NCBI GenBank assembly: GCA_949987565.1
Contig: OX465113.1
Span: forward strand, 2,331,322 to 2,395,321
DNA length: 64,000 nucleotides
Source of the DNA: Luidia sarsii
Taxonomy: Eukaryota > Echinodermata > Asteroidea > Paxillosida > Luidiidae
Direction of reading: 5' to 3'
Shown here piece after piece: positions 22,900 to 37,800 of the stretch (position 1 is the first letter of the stretch; the number at the start of each line of letters is the position of its first letter). The translations under genes and the position numbers were made by a program. The notes beneath the pieces are model-generated. The model saw nothing but the letters and a program-made list of their open reading frames with translations, did not search any database and had not been told where the DNA came from.

Positions 22900-25800
22900 C
22901 TGCAAATTGAAAAAAAAAAATATGTATAAAACAGATTGAAAATCGTGATGTTCATTTGGAGAAAAAAAATCCAAGTCACAAACTAACAGGCAAGCAAAGG
23001 AATGAGTGAACTGACAGGGAGTTATGGAGTAAAAAATAGATTGGTTTAAATCCCGTTCCATCAATGTTTTCTTTGCCAATTTTTCTATTTATTCAAAAAA
23101 GTTCCCAGCGAATTTTCCTGTTTGACTAAAAATAAACTTTAAAAAAATGAAAAGAAATTTGATTTAGACAATGGATTTGAACCCAGGCTCTAGTCTAAGG
23201 TGGGGCCCTTCCTAGTCAACCACCTTTTATTTGAGGTTGGACTACAATATCATTTACTTATCATTAAATTGAATCTTATTCAGCAAAGTTTTGTGTGCTT
23301 GGAGCAGGTTTTCGTGGGGCAGGTTGTCAATGTCACTGACCCCGATCTCCGCTAAATCACAGCAATAGCATGTTCTACAAGGGAGGGCATTCCAAACCGA
23401 TTCGCTGTCTGAACATAAGTTATCATCGGAGCACATTCCTCTTTTGGATACACTAGGACGTGCTCTGTGCGGCCCTCACCTCCACAATGCTGCCCTCTGC
23501 CTTGATGAGTTCGTAGATCATGACCGTGGGAATAGCCGAAATGCTGCTCATGATCATGATCCACCCAATCACGTGGGCCCCCGTGGGAAACTCGATGTCT
23601 CCAGCCATCGGCACCTCCCAGTCAATCCAGTTGAAGAGAAGTACAAACTGGGAAACAGAAGAGAGAATACTCCCAATGAAATCGACTCCTCTGACCAAGT
23701 CAAGCAAAAGGAAAATATACATTATGTTGCAAACTGACCCGAATCAAACAAATCTCGAACATTTCAAGGATCTGACATTTCATCCTTCCACGGCCTTAAA
23801 AAAAAAACATTTTCAAAGGTAGGACCTTTCACAGGGCCTTTTTTTTAAAGGTCCTGGGGTCGATTTCACCAAACTCGTCGTAACTTATAATCAATTGCAA
23901 GACGATGATCGATGCACATAAACCATACGACCTAACACAACTCACGATGGGCTATCTATCGTGAGTTGAGTTACGATGTATCGTAAGGCTTTGTGAAATC
24001 CAGCCCTGGACTCCTGGTAGATTTAAACATCAGCGGTGGATTTCACAATGCATCGCGACTCAACGTTTTTTCCCGCCCAAGAAACTCACCGACAGAATGG
24101 CCGGGGTGAGAGCGCACCACTGCACGCCCCACCACTTGAAGAAGATGTTGTCCACTAGCCGGTCCGAGATCATGGTGCGGATGTCGTTGAAGAAGCGCCG
24201 GACGCCGTACAGCCAGCCCAGCCCGATGCACTCGCACAGGCCGAAGATGAGCAGGGCAAAGTCCGCCGCGTACTTGTCCATCAGAATGACCCAATGGTTA
24301 CCAGCCTGCCCGCCACAAAAAAAAAGTCCCAAAAATCTCAACAAATGCATCTCTAGAGGGACTTAGACCTATCTTCCAGAACACAAAACTTCACAAGGCC
24401 AAAACTCCATCAGGATGAAATAAAACTAGGGTCTAACACTAACTTTTTTTTCAAGAGGCAAGCCAGACCACCAGATTTCAATTTCAACTGACCCATCAGC
24501 TGGCTCATCTTTTGCAGGGGCAGCTTGTTCTGAAGTTTAGATGAAGTTTAGTTTAATCGCCAGACAGGGGCTGAGTAATCAGCCAAAGAGAGTCATCTTG
24601 ACAGTATTGTTGAAGTTCTTCTCACTGTTGTCGCCATTTGAACACTAGCAGGCAACACCATGCTTGAGAGATTTCTTTACCACTTCAAGTGGCATTCAGA
24701 CTGCCTGTGTTTTTACTCTAATTCAAACCGAACAGCGGGAGCCAGTTAGGGATGGCCTTCAACCGGCCCAAGACATTCCAAAAGATCAACTTCACATGGT
24801 TTTCTGTAAACCAGTCAAAAGCACTAAGCACAGTGTTGTAATAACAAGTCAGGGGGGAATGTGCGAGGGTGTGAGGGGGATAAATTTGTCACGAGAGAGG
24901 AGTCTTGGCTCACCTGAGTGACGCAGTTCAGGCCCAGCAGGAAGCCTAGTGTGGAGTAGGCAGCCAAAACCCAGACTTTCCTGGAGCGCAGGTAACGCGG
25001 GAACTCATCCACGATAGAGGTGACAACTGTCTCCACAATGCAAAGCTGCAACGACAAAAACAAGGAGGCAAGCACGACCATTAACAAAAATTTGCAAAGA
25101 CGATGGAAGAGGACAGAGGGGTTGGGATTGAAAAAAGGGGGAGGAGACTGCATACAAAGACCCTCTCACCAAAATATCAAGCACAACCATGAACCATGAG
25201 GTCAGTAGCAAAGTCAGCTCCAGAGGTCAAATGCAAAGTTGACCCCCGGGGATTACATGCAAGTTGACCCCCAAAGGTCAAATGCAAAGTTAACTCCAGA
25301 GATCAAATGCAAAAGTTCAAAGAGGTCAATTGGTAAGCCGACCCCCGACGTCAAATACAATGTTGACTCGCAGGTCAAATAAGCCAAGAGGTCCAACCAA
25401 TGTCAGGCTTGACCTGCAGGTCCAAAGCAAAAATGAGCACAAATAATTGGCCCAATTCCATGGACACCATTACAAGTTTACTTAGAGTGCAGAGTGCAAG
25501 TGCTGAAATATCTGATATTTTACAACTGAGCCTCTTGCACTGGTAAATACTGATTTTTTTTTTTTTAAATCTCAATAGGATATTTTTTTTTTAGTCAAAT
25601 GATGTTTGTATGGATTCCATGAAATGGGCCAGGCTCAAAATCACATCTCACTGCTACAAATGGGCGACATTACACTGACATTAGTTTATGTCAATCTTCA
25701 TTTAACAAAGGCAAAAAAAACGCTGTGGGAAGAACAGAGTGTTAATGCTAAAACTGGAGAAACACTCTACCCACTATGTTCTTGGTCAAACTCACAGAAT

Positions 25801-28800
25801 GAGCAGGGAAAATATAAAAAAACATTTACTATGAACAAACAGCTTCAAGTCACCAAGATGCACCCAACTTGGTTCAAATACTGTAGTTCAAATAAAGAAA
25901 CAAAATCCAGGAGAAGTTCAGACAATGCTGACCGTGCTGCTTACTGTGTGCAGCACTCACAACGCACAGAGAGGGGGCACTTACCCGTACCCCTTATCTG
26001 ATCAAGGGGATTTCCCTGCCATCATCTGCATTGGTTGGATAGAGGTGTGGGATGTATGGGGCGGGGGATCAAACAGCTAATCAACAATCCTGGACAAAAC
26101 TAACCGACCTCCAAAAAATCCTTTCACCTCCCTTTTCTGTTTCAAGACCCAAATTTCCTCTCTTTTTTTTCTAATTTAAAAAAGTTGATTATCTGGAAGG
26201 AGGGGAATCGCCTTTAAAAAAGCTTTCAAACAAAAATCACTAGTTTTATTGCTCCCTAAAAATGTCCCAACCTTTTGAGTTGCACCAATGCAGTCCCTCT
26301 GAGACGAGCAGTTCTGACCCAAGGCCAACAAAATTCTCACATTACTCACATTACCTACTCCACCTTTGCCCTTCACAGTAAAGAAAGCTGGCAAAATCTG
26401 CCAGCATTGCAAAAAAAAGGTCTGCCAAGTGCAGATGGTAAATCAATGTTTGCTTTTCCCCATTTCGCTTTTCCCGTTTCCTTCAACGGGATTTTGGCAA
26501 GGTCAAGGATTGTCAGAATGACAATCCAAAATGTTTTGGTACTATATTTCTGTAATTTCCTTGTCATGTTGTAGAGACTGGATTCAAGGCAACACTAGTT
26601 GGGACGATTTTTTCGAAGACCCTGAGAACAGTCTGAAGGGCAACACGGGAGAACTGAGAATATGCTGTTTGACTTTTTTTAGAGGGGTGTCGGTGACATT
26701 AAGTTTTGTCAAAGGTTGTTTGTACACCTGGACCTAGAGGGAGGCAGGGAGGTTTGGAAGGAGGTCGAGAAGAGAAGCGAGGAGAGAGAAGAGACTTCAG
26801 TCCTCTCTATCCCGCTCCAATTAAAAAAAATAAAAAATAAAAAATAAAAAACTGTAAGTCAACTTCACAGCAATCCTGCAAACAGCACTCCTGTCCCGAG
26901 CCGTTCCAATTTACCTGACTTCCGAGACCCAGAGTAAGGAGCATGACAAAGAACAATAGAGACCAAACTGGGGATACGGGCAGTCGGGCTACAGCCTCTG
27001 GGTAGGCGATGAAGGCCAGACCAAACTCTGAAAAGTGCAATAAAAACGGTGGGAGAAGGGGGGAAAAAGAAGAGGGAAAATGAATAGAACATTAGTTCTC
27101 CAATCAACCTCGACCCTTCCATAACTGACCGAGCGTTCGGATAACCTGTCAAATCCAAACGCACTCTTGTTATCGGTGAGTCGGGAAGGGATTTTTTTTT
27201 ATAGGGGGGTGGAGGGGAATTAAGTCTGGGTTTGAGGGAACTCTTTTTTGGGGGGGGGGGAGGGGTGGTTAGGGTAGGGGCCCTTTTCTGTAAGAAAGGG
27301 GATCGTACCTTCGTCGACGACTTCAGAGACTGGGACTTTCAGCTCGTAGGCCATGTTGCCCATGATGGAGAAGATGACAAAGCCGGCAAAGATACTGGTG
27401 GCACAGTTGATGAAGGGCACGATCAGGGCATCTCTGTGAAGGCGACGCAAAAAAAAAAAGACACGCGCTCAGTATAAGTTGAAGTGTGGTTTTATGCAAT
27501 GTTTAAATTTGAAAAAAATATTCGCCACTTCGAGAAAATGCCAATGAAATAGTAAGGAGATGCAGTAATGTCCTAAGCCGTTTTATGGACTAAAAATGCC
27601 TGAAGAATGAAACCCAGTTGAAGAGAAGCATCAAGCATTTAGGGTTCCAGCCAAGACTCTCCTTACCTGAAGCAATTGTTGTGGAACTTGTTGTAAGAAG
27701 ACAGGGTAATCAGTCCACCCCATGATGCACTCAGCGAGTAGAAGATCTGCACAGCAGCGTCCTTCCAGACCTGAGAGATAAGCACAGAGTGCATGAGTCC
27801 TAGCTGTCAAAATGCAACGCCCAACACCAACAGACCAACAACTGCAAATGATCAGAGTCGATCATGGTTACTGGTCTGTCTGTCAAGGTATAATGGTCTT
27901 TATCTGTCTATTAGTCTGTCTCTCTGTCTATTGCTCCATGAACAGACAGAAAGAATCTTTATTTAACCCTACCCCTTCCTGAAACCCCAATTACCGTACC
28001 ACAAGTGTTGGATTTACAAAGTGTTAAGGATCTAGTATAGAAAATCGCGCTAGGATCAAAATATCAGGCCCGAAACATTTTTTTGACAAAACTCAGAAAG
28101 GGATTGTCTATACATGGTGCCATCACAATCTACTCTGAACATGATATATTATGTACCTTCACCACGAACAGCGAGAAATCTGATCTCAATCATAAAGATC
28201 TTGTTTCCAAATAACCCCTCGGAGCAGGAGAAAAGGAATGGGCAAAAAAAGGGAGGGAGGGGAGCGTGTCCCGACTACCTACCTTGGGGTGCTTCAGTAG
28301 CTCCCAGCGAGGTGTGATGAAAAATTTGACCCCATCCATATAACCATCCAGCGTCACTCCGCGGATCAGAAGAATGAAGAGGACAACATAGGGAAAGATA
28401 GCAGTGAAGTACACAACCTAAAAACAGAGAGAGAGAGAACAAATTTCCTTCTTTTCATAAACAGATCAAAAAACAAACAAAAATCAAAGAAAACCAGAAT
28501 TGCATTTGCTCCCTTCTTACTCCCCCAACTCTTTTTTTTTCTTTTTCGTAATCTCTCGAGGGGCCTTAGCCTGGTTCTTGGGCTCACCCACCTTGCCCGA
28601 AGACTTGACTCCCTTGGCCAGGCAGACAAAGACCAGGACCCAGGCTAGTAGGAGACAGAGGGCCAACTGCCAGATCACGTAGCCCGAGCTGAAGATGTGG
28701 CCAGAGTCGTGGAGCACGCCTTGCCTGCAACAAACAAATAGAGAAGACGGGAGAGAAGGAAGGGAGGGGAAATCCAAAAATCATTAAAAGAACACAATGT

Positions 28801-31800
28801 GCATGGACAGGCCTGCTTGAGGCTTGGCACAGTGCATTACCATCAGGTGAGATTACCTGTCCCTCCCTAGCAGAGGGGGTTCTCAAATATCAGGGTTGTT
28901 TTTCTCAGCGTTTGTCTAGGGAGGAAAGGATGCATCTCAGAAGGGAAAACAGTCCTATTTGTCGAGAGGCGACAGGAGGAGGCTTTGAATTTCGGCCAAT
29001 TTCAGATCCACACTGGCCCCGATATTAAGCTTATCCTTTCTGTCTTTTTATGGCTTATTTGCAACACAAAACAGAAGGTGTGATGATGGTTTGAGCAAGC
29101 AGTTTAGTGTCTCTGATTCCGCATGGACAAACCCATGAACAAAATAGCGGACAAATTTGACAGACAAAAAATCAGCTTAAAATGCCAAGCAGGCAGACGG
29201 TCAAATAGACAGTCACTGTCAGACATAGCGACAAAACAGACAACGTAGACAAACAGGTCTACATTCAGTTACCATATAACGATACAGCTGAAAACAAACT
29301 AATAAAAGATAGAAACAAAACGGACAGACAGACACAATTCAGGTGAGCAGACAAAGGAGACCAACGATAGAAGACAGACAGATCTGACCGATGAAAAAGA
29401 ATGGATAGCTTCACAAACAAGAAATGACAGATCAGAAAAAGAGACGGAGACCCCCCCAAAAAACAACAGACAAAACTGTACATAGAAATGGATGGTGAGC
29501 AACCCAACATAAGTCGCCAGGTAACCAGCCCCACCTCTCCCTCTCTCAACTCACCTGTAGAATTCCTCGCTGGGACGCACGCGCATGTGCTGCAGCGGGT
29601 CGGTGTAGCCGGTGATGTTGCCCTCCGGCGTGACGTTGTACTGGTTCATCTGGGCCAGCGTCAGGTTGCCCACGTTGAGGCAGTCATTGTCCACGGTCAC
29701 GATGCCGCCGTTGTCCAGGCACTCCCCCACCAGGCTGCTGCAGAACTTGGAGTTCCACTCGTGGTCGCAGCCCACCCAGGGCAGCGGGCCCGTGGTCATG
29801 GACATGATGATGTAGTAGATGGTGTAGCAGATGATGACGTTGTAGTAGATGGCCACCAGGGCGGACACAATCACCATGCCATAGCCAACACCTACAACAC
29901 AAACAGCACAATTTATAGACAACAGTGACCAGACTGCCCCCCGGCTCTTCCGCTCTCATCGTCCGCAAAGTCACCGCCCAGACCAGAGACGGAAAGGTTC
30001 CCAATGTGTAGACACATCCTCGACAACAAAGAGCTGCCATGATGACGACGATAAAAACAGTTGCGGGATAAATAGGTTTGCGGAGACACCACGTAAATTA
30101 TCTTTTGTGAGTAAGTGTGGTTCTGAAAAGAACCGGAGGAACTCGACGTCTCCTGAAGACGAGCAGAGTACACTGTTCGAAACGACGAGTTCCTCCAGTT
30201 CTTTTCAGAACCACACTTACTCACAAAAGAGAAGTTCCATGGTGTCTCCGCAAACCTATTTATCCTGATATTCTCACCATGCAAACCTCAAAAACAGTTG
30301 CAGCAAGGCAATGATTCAAAGAGAAAATTGGACAGAAACGGGCTCCGAAACAAAGCCTCCCCAAATAGACTTACCACACCTCATCCTCATTTGGATCGCA
30401 ATTTAAATCGGGATTCAAACTCCACTCTTTTTTTTGAGGGGGGGGGGCACGATAAACGCTATTATTAGTGGGATTTGAATCCCAATCGGACTCCACTATT
30501 AGTTAGACTAGTTTGACTCGTGCATCATCACAGGAATGGCTCGTTTTCAACTGCACATTAAACCGGTCACATGCATTCTACGCGTCGGGAGAACAAAAAT
30601 TCTTGCTACCTACCTCTGAACAGAGGCACAGAGCGCCAGGCACTGATGGGACCACTGCTGCCGTACTGGCCAAAGGATAGCTCCAGAAAGAAGAGTGGCA
30701 GGCCGGCAAAGATGAGCATGATGCAGTACGGGATGAGAAAGGCACCTGCAGCAGAATACAAAGAGAAACATCCCATTAGTTATCTAATCAACAGATGAAA
30801 TGATATTTCATGAACAGAAGAAACAACACAACAACACTTACTAGGCCAACAAACATTTCCCAACAACCATCTCAACTCTCATTATGAGACGGATTTTTCC
30901 CACACCCAAAACAAAGGCAATGCCAACGGGTTTGGCACTTTCAAAAAATTGAAATCAAGCCAGCAAAATTTCAATAAAAAAAATAAAAATTAAATTCAAT
31001 CAGGAAAACAAACTTCGCATTGTCTAATGGAAAGTTCAAATAAACTTTTCATATTGTTTATCAGAAGTTTGAGTGAATTAAGCCAAATGCATTGGTTGTG
31101 GTCCAGCCAACGAATATTCGTGAGTGCAAATTTTCTTCAACCCAACAGCATCCTGAGCCTTGAAATCTCTTTTCACTTGACGAGAAACATGATTTTTTTT
31201 GTCATTCCCGAGCTAGTGAATATACACCTTAATTTGGTTGTTTAACTTGTATTCCTATGGTTTAGGTAATGTTTGTCTAAATGTTGAGAAAGGTACCCAA
31301 CCAAAAACACGCACAAAACAAGGTTGAAAAATGTATCCTTCGTTTGTTTAAAAAAAAAAAAGTTGTGTAAATCTGAAGGTCCAAGCAGAGTTAGTTGAGT
31401 ATAAAAATTGGAAAACTGACTGGAAATTGGTTAAAACAAATAGTCAGCTCAGTGTACTTTTGGGCAATTTGGGCTTCAACACGGTAAATTGCAACGCTAA
31501 AAGAAAAATTCCCAGTAGTTAAGTTTAACTTCCAAACCCCATTACAAGTCCCCTCTCAGAATTTCTGGCAACTGAATTGTTCATTCTAAAAAAAAAAATT
31601 AAAAAAAAACCTCATTCACTGAATTGTTCATTCACTAAAAAAAAACTCAGTCACGGGACTCAGAGAGTAGTCCTTTCGTTTCTTTTCTTTCCTTCTTTTT
31701 GCCATTCTCTCCAATCCCCATTGAAAAGACTCTCAGGCGGACCAACAGAGGCTTCCGTCCCTCTGACTTATCAGGACAGCTATGTCTGGAATTTCTGAAT

Positions 31801-34800
31801 GCCTTATTGTTGCCAGGCCGACATCAGCAGCATCCTTTGATGTTTCTGTGCAGTTGGGGATTTGGCTCCAGGAGTGGAGAGATGTATACCAACCACACAC
31901 GTTTCAAAGGCTTTGGGTTTGGGTAAGAGGTTTGGGTAGTAGGCGTGGGTGGGTAGCTGGATAGGAGGGGGGTGCGAAAGAGAGGGCCACGCAGGTACCA
32001 AAAGGGGAATGATCCTGTCCCATTCAGACCCAACTCCACCCCAGCACCCCCCCCCCCCAACCCAGTGACCCCACTATCTTGGTCCCACCCATAGAAGGGC
32101 AGGGTCAACCGGGTAGCGACCTCTTCCTTCCCTAATTAGGGTCTGTCCACCCAAATTCAGAACAGACCAGACATGCTAAAGATTATATCGATTCACTCAC
32201 TCTTTACTAATTGCCACAGGAGATTAGGCAGACTGGGAAAAAAAAAAGCACCAGCCCACTATCCGTACAATCTGTGACAATATCAAAAATGCTTGGATGC
32301 GTGCATCAAAGCTTTTTATGCTTCCAAAAGACGGGGCATTAAAAAAGCTTGCATTTCTTAGCACAATTTACAATTTGTGTCTATGCATGATTGCTTGTTA
32401 TATACAACATCCCAACAAGTATTTCAAGTCACTTCAAATTTTTTTCTTCATTTGTTTTCCTAATGTTTTTCTGCCAGAGTCGGAGGGGCTGTCCGGCTTC
32501 TGTCTACAATTTCTGAGAAAAAAAGAATTTCCATTCTTTTCCCAATTTATTGAAGAAAAATTGGCAAATTATCTAATGGTTTCATCCTTTGAAAAAGGGG
32601 GCTGCAAGGTCTGAAACACTGGTCCCTTAGGGGTACTAGTTTGGCCACTGCTTATGCAGAACCTGCCCAATGGCAGATAACCCGCACAAATGATAAAAAA
32701 AAAAAAAGTTCCAAACATTCTTTTTCTGGGAAAAAAAACAACCTGGCAGTCTATTTTCATAGTGTCTGGGATTTGGGATCGAGTTGGCAAGGCCGTCTGC
32801 AGGCAATCAGCCTGTGCAGCAGTCTTGTATCATTATGCACAGTGGTGCGGCTTTAAGCATTGGTGCATTATTAATACCGGCAAATAAAATGATCCAGACT
32901 ATTGCGCTGCCAATGTGCCCTGCCATTTCTTCTGAGATCTGTGCTGCAATCAGGGTTCATTCAACCTCCGCTATTTTTTTCCCCTCCACTTTTTCTTTTT
33001 AAAGCGACCAGCCAGGTCATCAGACATATTGTGACGCAGAGCTGAAACGCTTCTTTACATTTGGATTTAAGATGTATAACCAGAAATAGCCACACCGTGC
33101 ACACCTTATTATAATAACCAGAGGCCGAGATTCTGACAAACCCATTTGACTTATAGCAAACTTCCTCTCATTCCTTACACCAGTGAGGGTCTCTGGATCT
33201 ATACTATTATGTGAATGCTCATCGCCAAAAGCAAAGAGTGGTGTACACTGTACAGATTGCTTTCCTCATTTGTTCTATTTCTGGCAAGTTGTGGATGGGC
33301 CTTCAAGGCTTCAACTGGCCCGAGACAATTTCAACTCTAATTCGAACAGAGACAACCTTTCATTAAAATGAAAAACGCACAGTACTCAAACCCAATTCCA
33401 GTCGTTGATGGGTGGTGATTTCTTCCGGTTTGAGACTGAAACGTATAAGCACACAAATCAGGCAGACAGACATGGCCACAAAGAACCGTTGTAGAGATAG
33501 TCCCAATTCTCAATATCATGTTGAGAAAGCTTGGAAGTGCCGACCTAAAAAGGCTGTGCATGTATTAAAAAAAAAAAAGAATTGGCTTTCTCAACAAGTC
33601 AGAGAGCCTAACTGAGGTGACTTGAAGCAATCAATTGCATATAGGCCTACCGGTAATTAAGTTACTTAAAGCCAAATGGGCTCTTAGACCAAGAAGATTG
33701 TCTCTAGCAGGCCTGTGGTCAGGGCATGTGCTGGTACTAGGCGCAGTAATTTCCTTTGCTGCGTTACATATCTATGCGGTTGCCTTGTTCTAGCTTTCTT
33801 TCTGAGAAATGCTCTCCAAGTCGATGTTGTCAATAGAACCATCACCAGCCCCTGCCCCTTCCCCCCCCGCCCCAAAGTCAACACAAATGACCACGCAGAA
33901 TTATTGACCAGTCTCGCTGCTGTATTGATTTTGGGTTTTTTTCCTTCCCCTAAATAGACATTGCTTTCCCGCCACCCATCGAACAGCCCGCCAAAACTTA
34001 GTAAGCCCCATTCCCGGTCCCCTTCCACCACTATCTCCCGGGAGGTGCTTGTTCTCAATGGCCCACTTTCAGACAACCTTCCTCTATTTCCTCCCTCTAC
34101 TCATCCCCCACCCCCCCCCCCTAACCACCTTTCCTCTTCCACAACTCAGGGGTGGCCTTCAAGAGGCCAATGCCTCCAAATATTATGCAACACACACCCC
34201 TCCCATTACTGCAAGAGAAGAGAAAAAACCCCGCAATCCCTTTGTTACGGAATGTTTCCTGCCTAAATCCTTCCGTCCTCACAAACCTTATTGACCAGTG
34301 CACCATTGATTGCCAATGCGAGACCCCTTTCTATCTGCCAAGACTTTGCACACAAAAAGAACCCAAGAGAAAAAAAAAAGATTACCCTGTTCCTTTTTGT
34401 ACTGTAGGAGGACAAAGGTGGTGATTAGAAAGTTACTCAGCACACTCCCAGGCTTTTATGCCTCCACATTCCAGCATTTTGTGAACTCTGACCCCAAGCC
34501 AGTGACCCAGCCGAGCCCCTCCCTCTCATCATCACCTAGGTGATGCTCCATTCACAGCGTAATCCTATTCTCACATTTCATTAAACAGGTGGAGGGAATT
34601 GACAGTGATACAATAAAAAATGTTGCCAACCTGCTGACTGTCTGTAAATGACCCCATTGCTAAATCTGAGACATTTAGAGGGATTGGGCTTTTCATCCCA
34701 GAGAAATGTCTTTGAAAGCCTGGCATTTCAATCCCTAAACTATTCTAGATTTGTTTAATGTTGGTCATTTTCAAGTCCCATATTTCGAACTACATGCATC

Positions 34801-37800
34801 TTTTAGAAAAATTTAAAGAACAAACTAATGAGAAAGAAATTTCACAGCTCACTTCTAATCACTAAATCAGCTATCGGAATCATTTCTGATAAATTTGGGA
34901 CAAAAAAATGAACGACCCCCCACACTTCAGAAGTCAAAGATGGTCGTGGAAATTTGAGGAATGTTCGGGTTGGGTCCAAGCTTAAGTCTATTGGTATCAA
35001 TGTTAACAAAATGTGGGTTTTTTCCCCTCACTTTCAAACATTGCAATCAATCTTTCATCGTAAAGTGGCTGAACTGACATGGACCGTTTCGCCTTGGCCT
35101 AGTGCTGGTAATTCACAGAATGGCAGGGAGGATTCTTGCCAGAAAATTTTGGGCCTCTGCCAAACCTTGATAGCCTTCCTGCTTTAAAGGGATTGGGGGG
35201 GGGTCGGTTAAGTCAGACCCAGTCCCTGGTAAACTTGGAATTGTTTCTTTACTATGGAAGTCCAGGCAAAATTATTCAAAACTGAAAAGGGTGGGGGGAT
35301 GCTTTGGCAACAGTTCAATAATCTCTGAGTGAAGGCCACGAAACATAAGCTATGGATTCACTGGGATGAATGCTTTCAAGTTCACTGTTCATGTCCAAAT
35401 AAAAAAAAAGTGCATCTGAACCTATTTCATCCCTGTCTGCTTTAGGAGAGGTTGGGGGCAAAAAATCACCACACCATTCCATCATGAAGTGCCCGTAAAG
35501 AATTCCAGACATGTGATATGAACATAAATTAGGATCTCTGAAGTGAACTGGACCACAGGTGGACACACTTGAGAAAAAAAAAGCCTTAGCTCACCAACTT
35601 GTACCAGCTTGTACCAGCTTGTACCATCCTTCACAAAAATGCGGTTATGTCCACATATCCCGCATCTAGACCTGCCAAAACTAATTGTATAAACAAAAAA
35701 AATATCCCATTTCCGTGAGAAATCCGACCTTGAATGATGAAAGTTTGGCAACAGATCAGGACCACTTTTTTCAGTTGAAATATTATTTTTGTGCGGGGGA
35801 GGGGGGAGTTTGCAATTCTATGTAAAAATGCTTTTTAGAACCATTTTTAGCAAAATTCAATTAGGATCTTGGTGGAGCAACTCGTTAGTAAGGATACCAG
35901 CTGACTTCAATCCGTTTTAATGAGCAGACTAAAAAGTTCAAGGGTAGGGTGGGTGTCCTTTATTTTCATCTGTTCCGCATGCATGTTGGGGGTGCATACG
36001 GCCTAAGTAAAGCCAGCCCACAAATGCCATGAAGGTTATAATCACAATGCCGTTCCCTTAAAAACCTATCCCACCCAACAACAAAACAGATCACGCACGG
36101 GACTATAAAAAAGTACCCAGACATCCATGTACACATGCAACTACTACTAATTCTGCCAGAATAATTGCTTGGCCTTCCAAAGAGCTCACACATCTCTGGC
36201 ATAATCCACCGGTACACAATGTTTCAATAAGTGATGTAAAGCCATGTTTCACAAATTCACAGGACTTTTTTTTCTGCAGTCACGCGGTAACTTTCCACAT
36301 TCCAGAAAGTAATCCTACATGTACCATGTACTTACATGTAGGATTTAATTTTGTCATTCTTCCGCTCAGCCTCGGTAGTTTGACAAAATAAAAAATAAAA
36401 AAGTCCTTCAAAAAGCTCTTCTGGTGAATGTCAAACCCATGAATGATGAATGAACGAATGTCAGTACAATTCATACACAAAACACAAGTTCTGATGAGGT
36501 CATTCTTTTAATGCCTACAAATTAAACTGAGACATACCAGTACTTAATCTGCTTGACTGAAATTACTAGTGACCTGAATTTGTTCCCTTTTTGAAATACA
36601 TGATATGCAAGCCCCACATGGACAATGGTAGGCCTAATCATTCTGAAAAAAAAACAAAAAAAAAACTTGATGTTAGATTCCTTTTACCTGGGCAATAAAT
36701 TTGCCTTTGTTGTCGACTTGCACAGCCTAATTGCTGGGTATGGAATGGTGCTGGTATTTCCAAAGAGGGTGTTGTGTACCAGAGAGATTGCCGAGCTCAA
36801 TTTAGCAGGCGGCAACCATGCGTGTCTACATGTATAACAAACACCGAAAAGTTGAGGGTTTCAAAAGCCCACTGGCCCACGCACGGCCTGACAAATCAAA
36901 CGAACATCCCCCAGTACGTCTACTCATGTCAGCCATTTGGCAGGCTTGGGAGATTGGGACTTTTGGGAATTTGGGCATGATTTGAGCACTCTTCGTCTTT
37001 GGCTGGTTCATTGTATCGTGAAGTTCTCAATTTTTTTTAATTCCTTGATACCTGTGCATATCAATTTGTCCCCTCTGTTATTACTATTTTTCCCCACACT
37101 TGGGTTGGTTTACACTCCAGTTTTCGGTTCCCAAACTCAAGCCGGGTCGTGGGATAATACCCCGGAAAACACGATAAAGGCCTGAACCGCATATGAACCC
37201 TGGATATGTGTGGGTGCGCGCATCTAGCAGGGTACCAGCAACTATGGCCCTCAACAAGGAAGTGGGCACCAATCGGGGGAAGAAGAAAAAAAGTGCGCTT
37301 CCGCCGTGTTGTGGCTCACCGCGTTTCCTGTTTGAAAGGCGAGTAAAGTCAACACACGATCTCTGCCTGCTATAACAGCGTTGCAACTTTGGCGGAAGAC
37401 GAGAGGGGTGGTGGGATTTGCATGCATGTTTGTGTACATAATACAGTGAACATGCTCTGCACACAAACTGGCTTCAGAGGAATTTGTCCACCCTTCACTC
37501 TTCCAACTAGATCCAACTGTTTGGAATCATCATTAAAATGCTGAATCATGCCAACAAATTGCATATTCACCGTGTACCTTTGTGATTGTCACAGTACACA
37601 GCCACACAATTACTCTTCCAGATTTGGTTGCGCGTGGCGCTTTCATTTTCTATCATCATTTCAACCCAAAATTTAGAATTAGAATTCAGACTGAGGTTTT
37701 GATTCCAGCATGGAGAAGGACCTTTTCCTCAAGGCAGAAAAAGTGGTGGATTTAATGGTGCATTTGAATTTTGCGAAATTTGGGGTATTTTTATTTCCCC

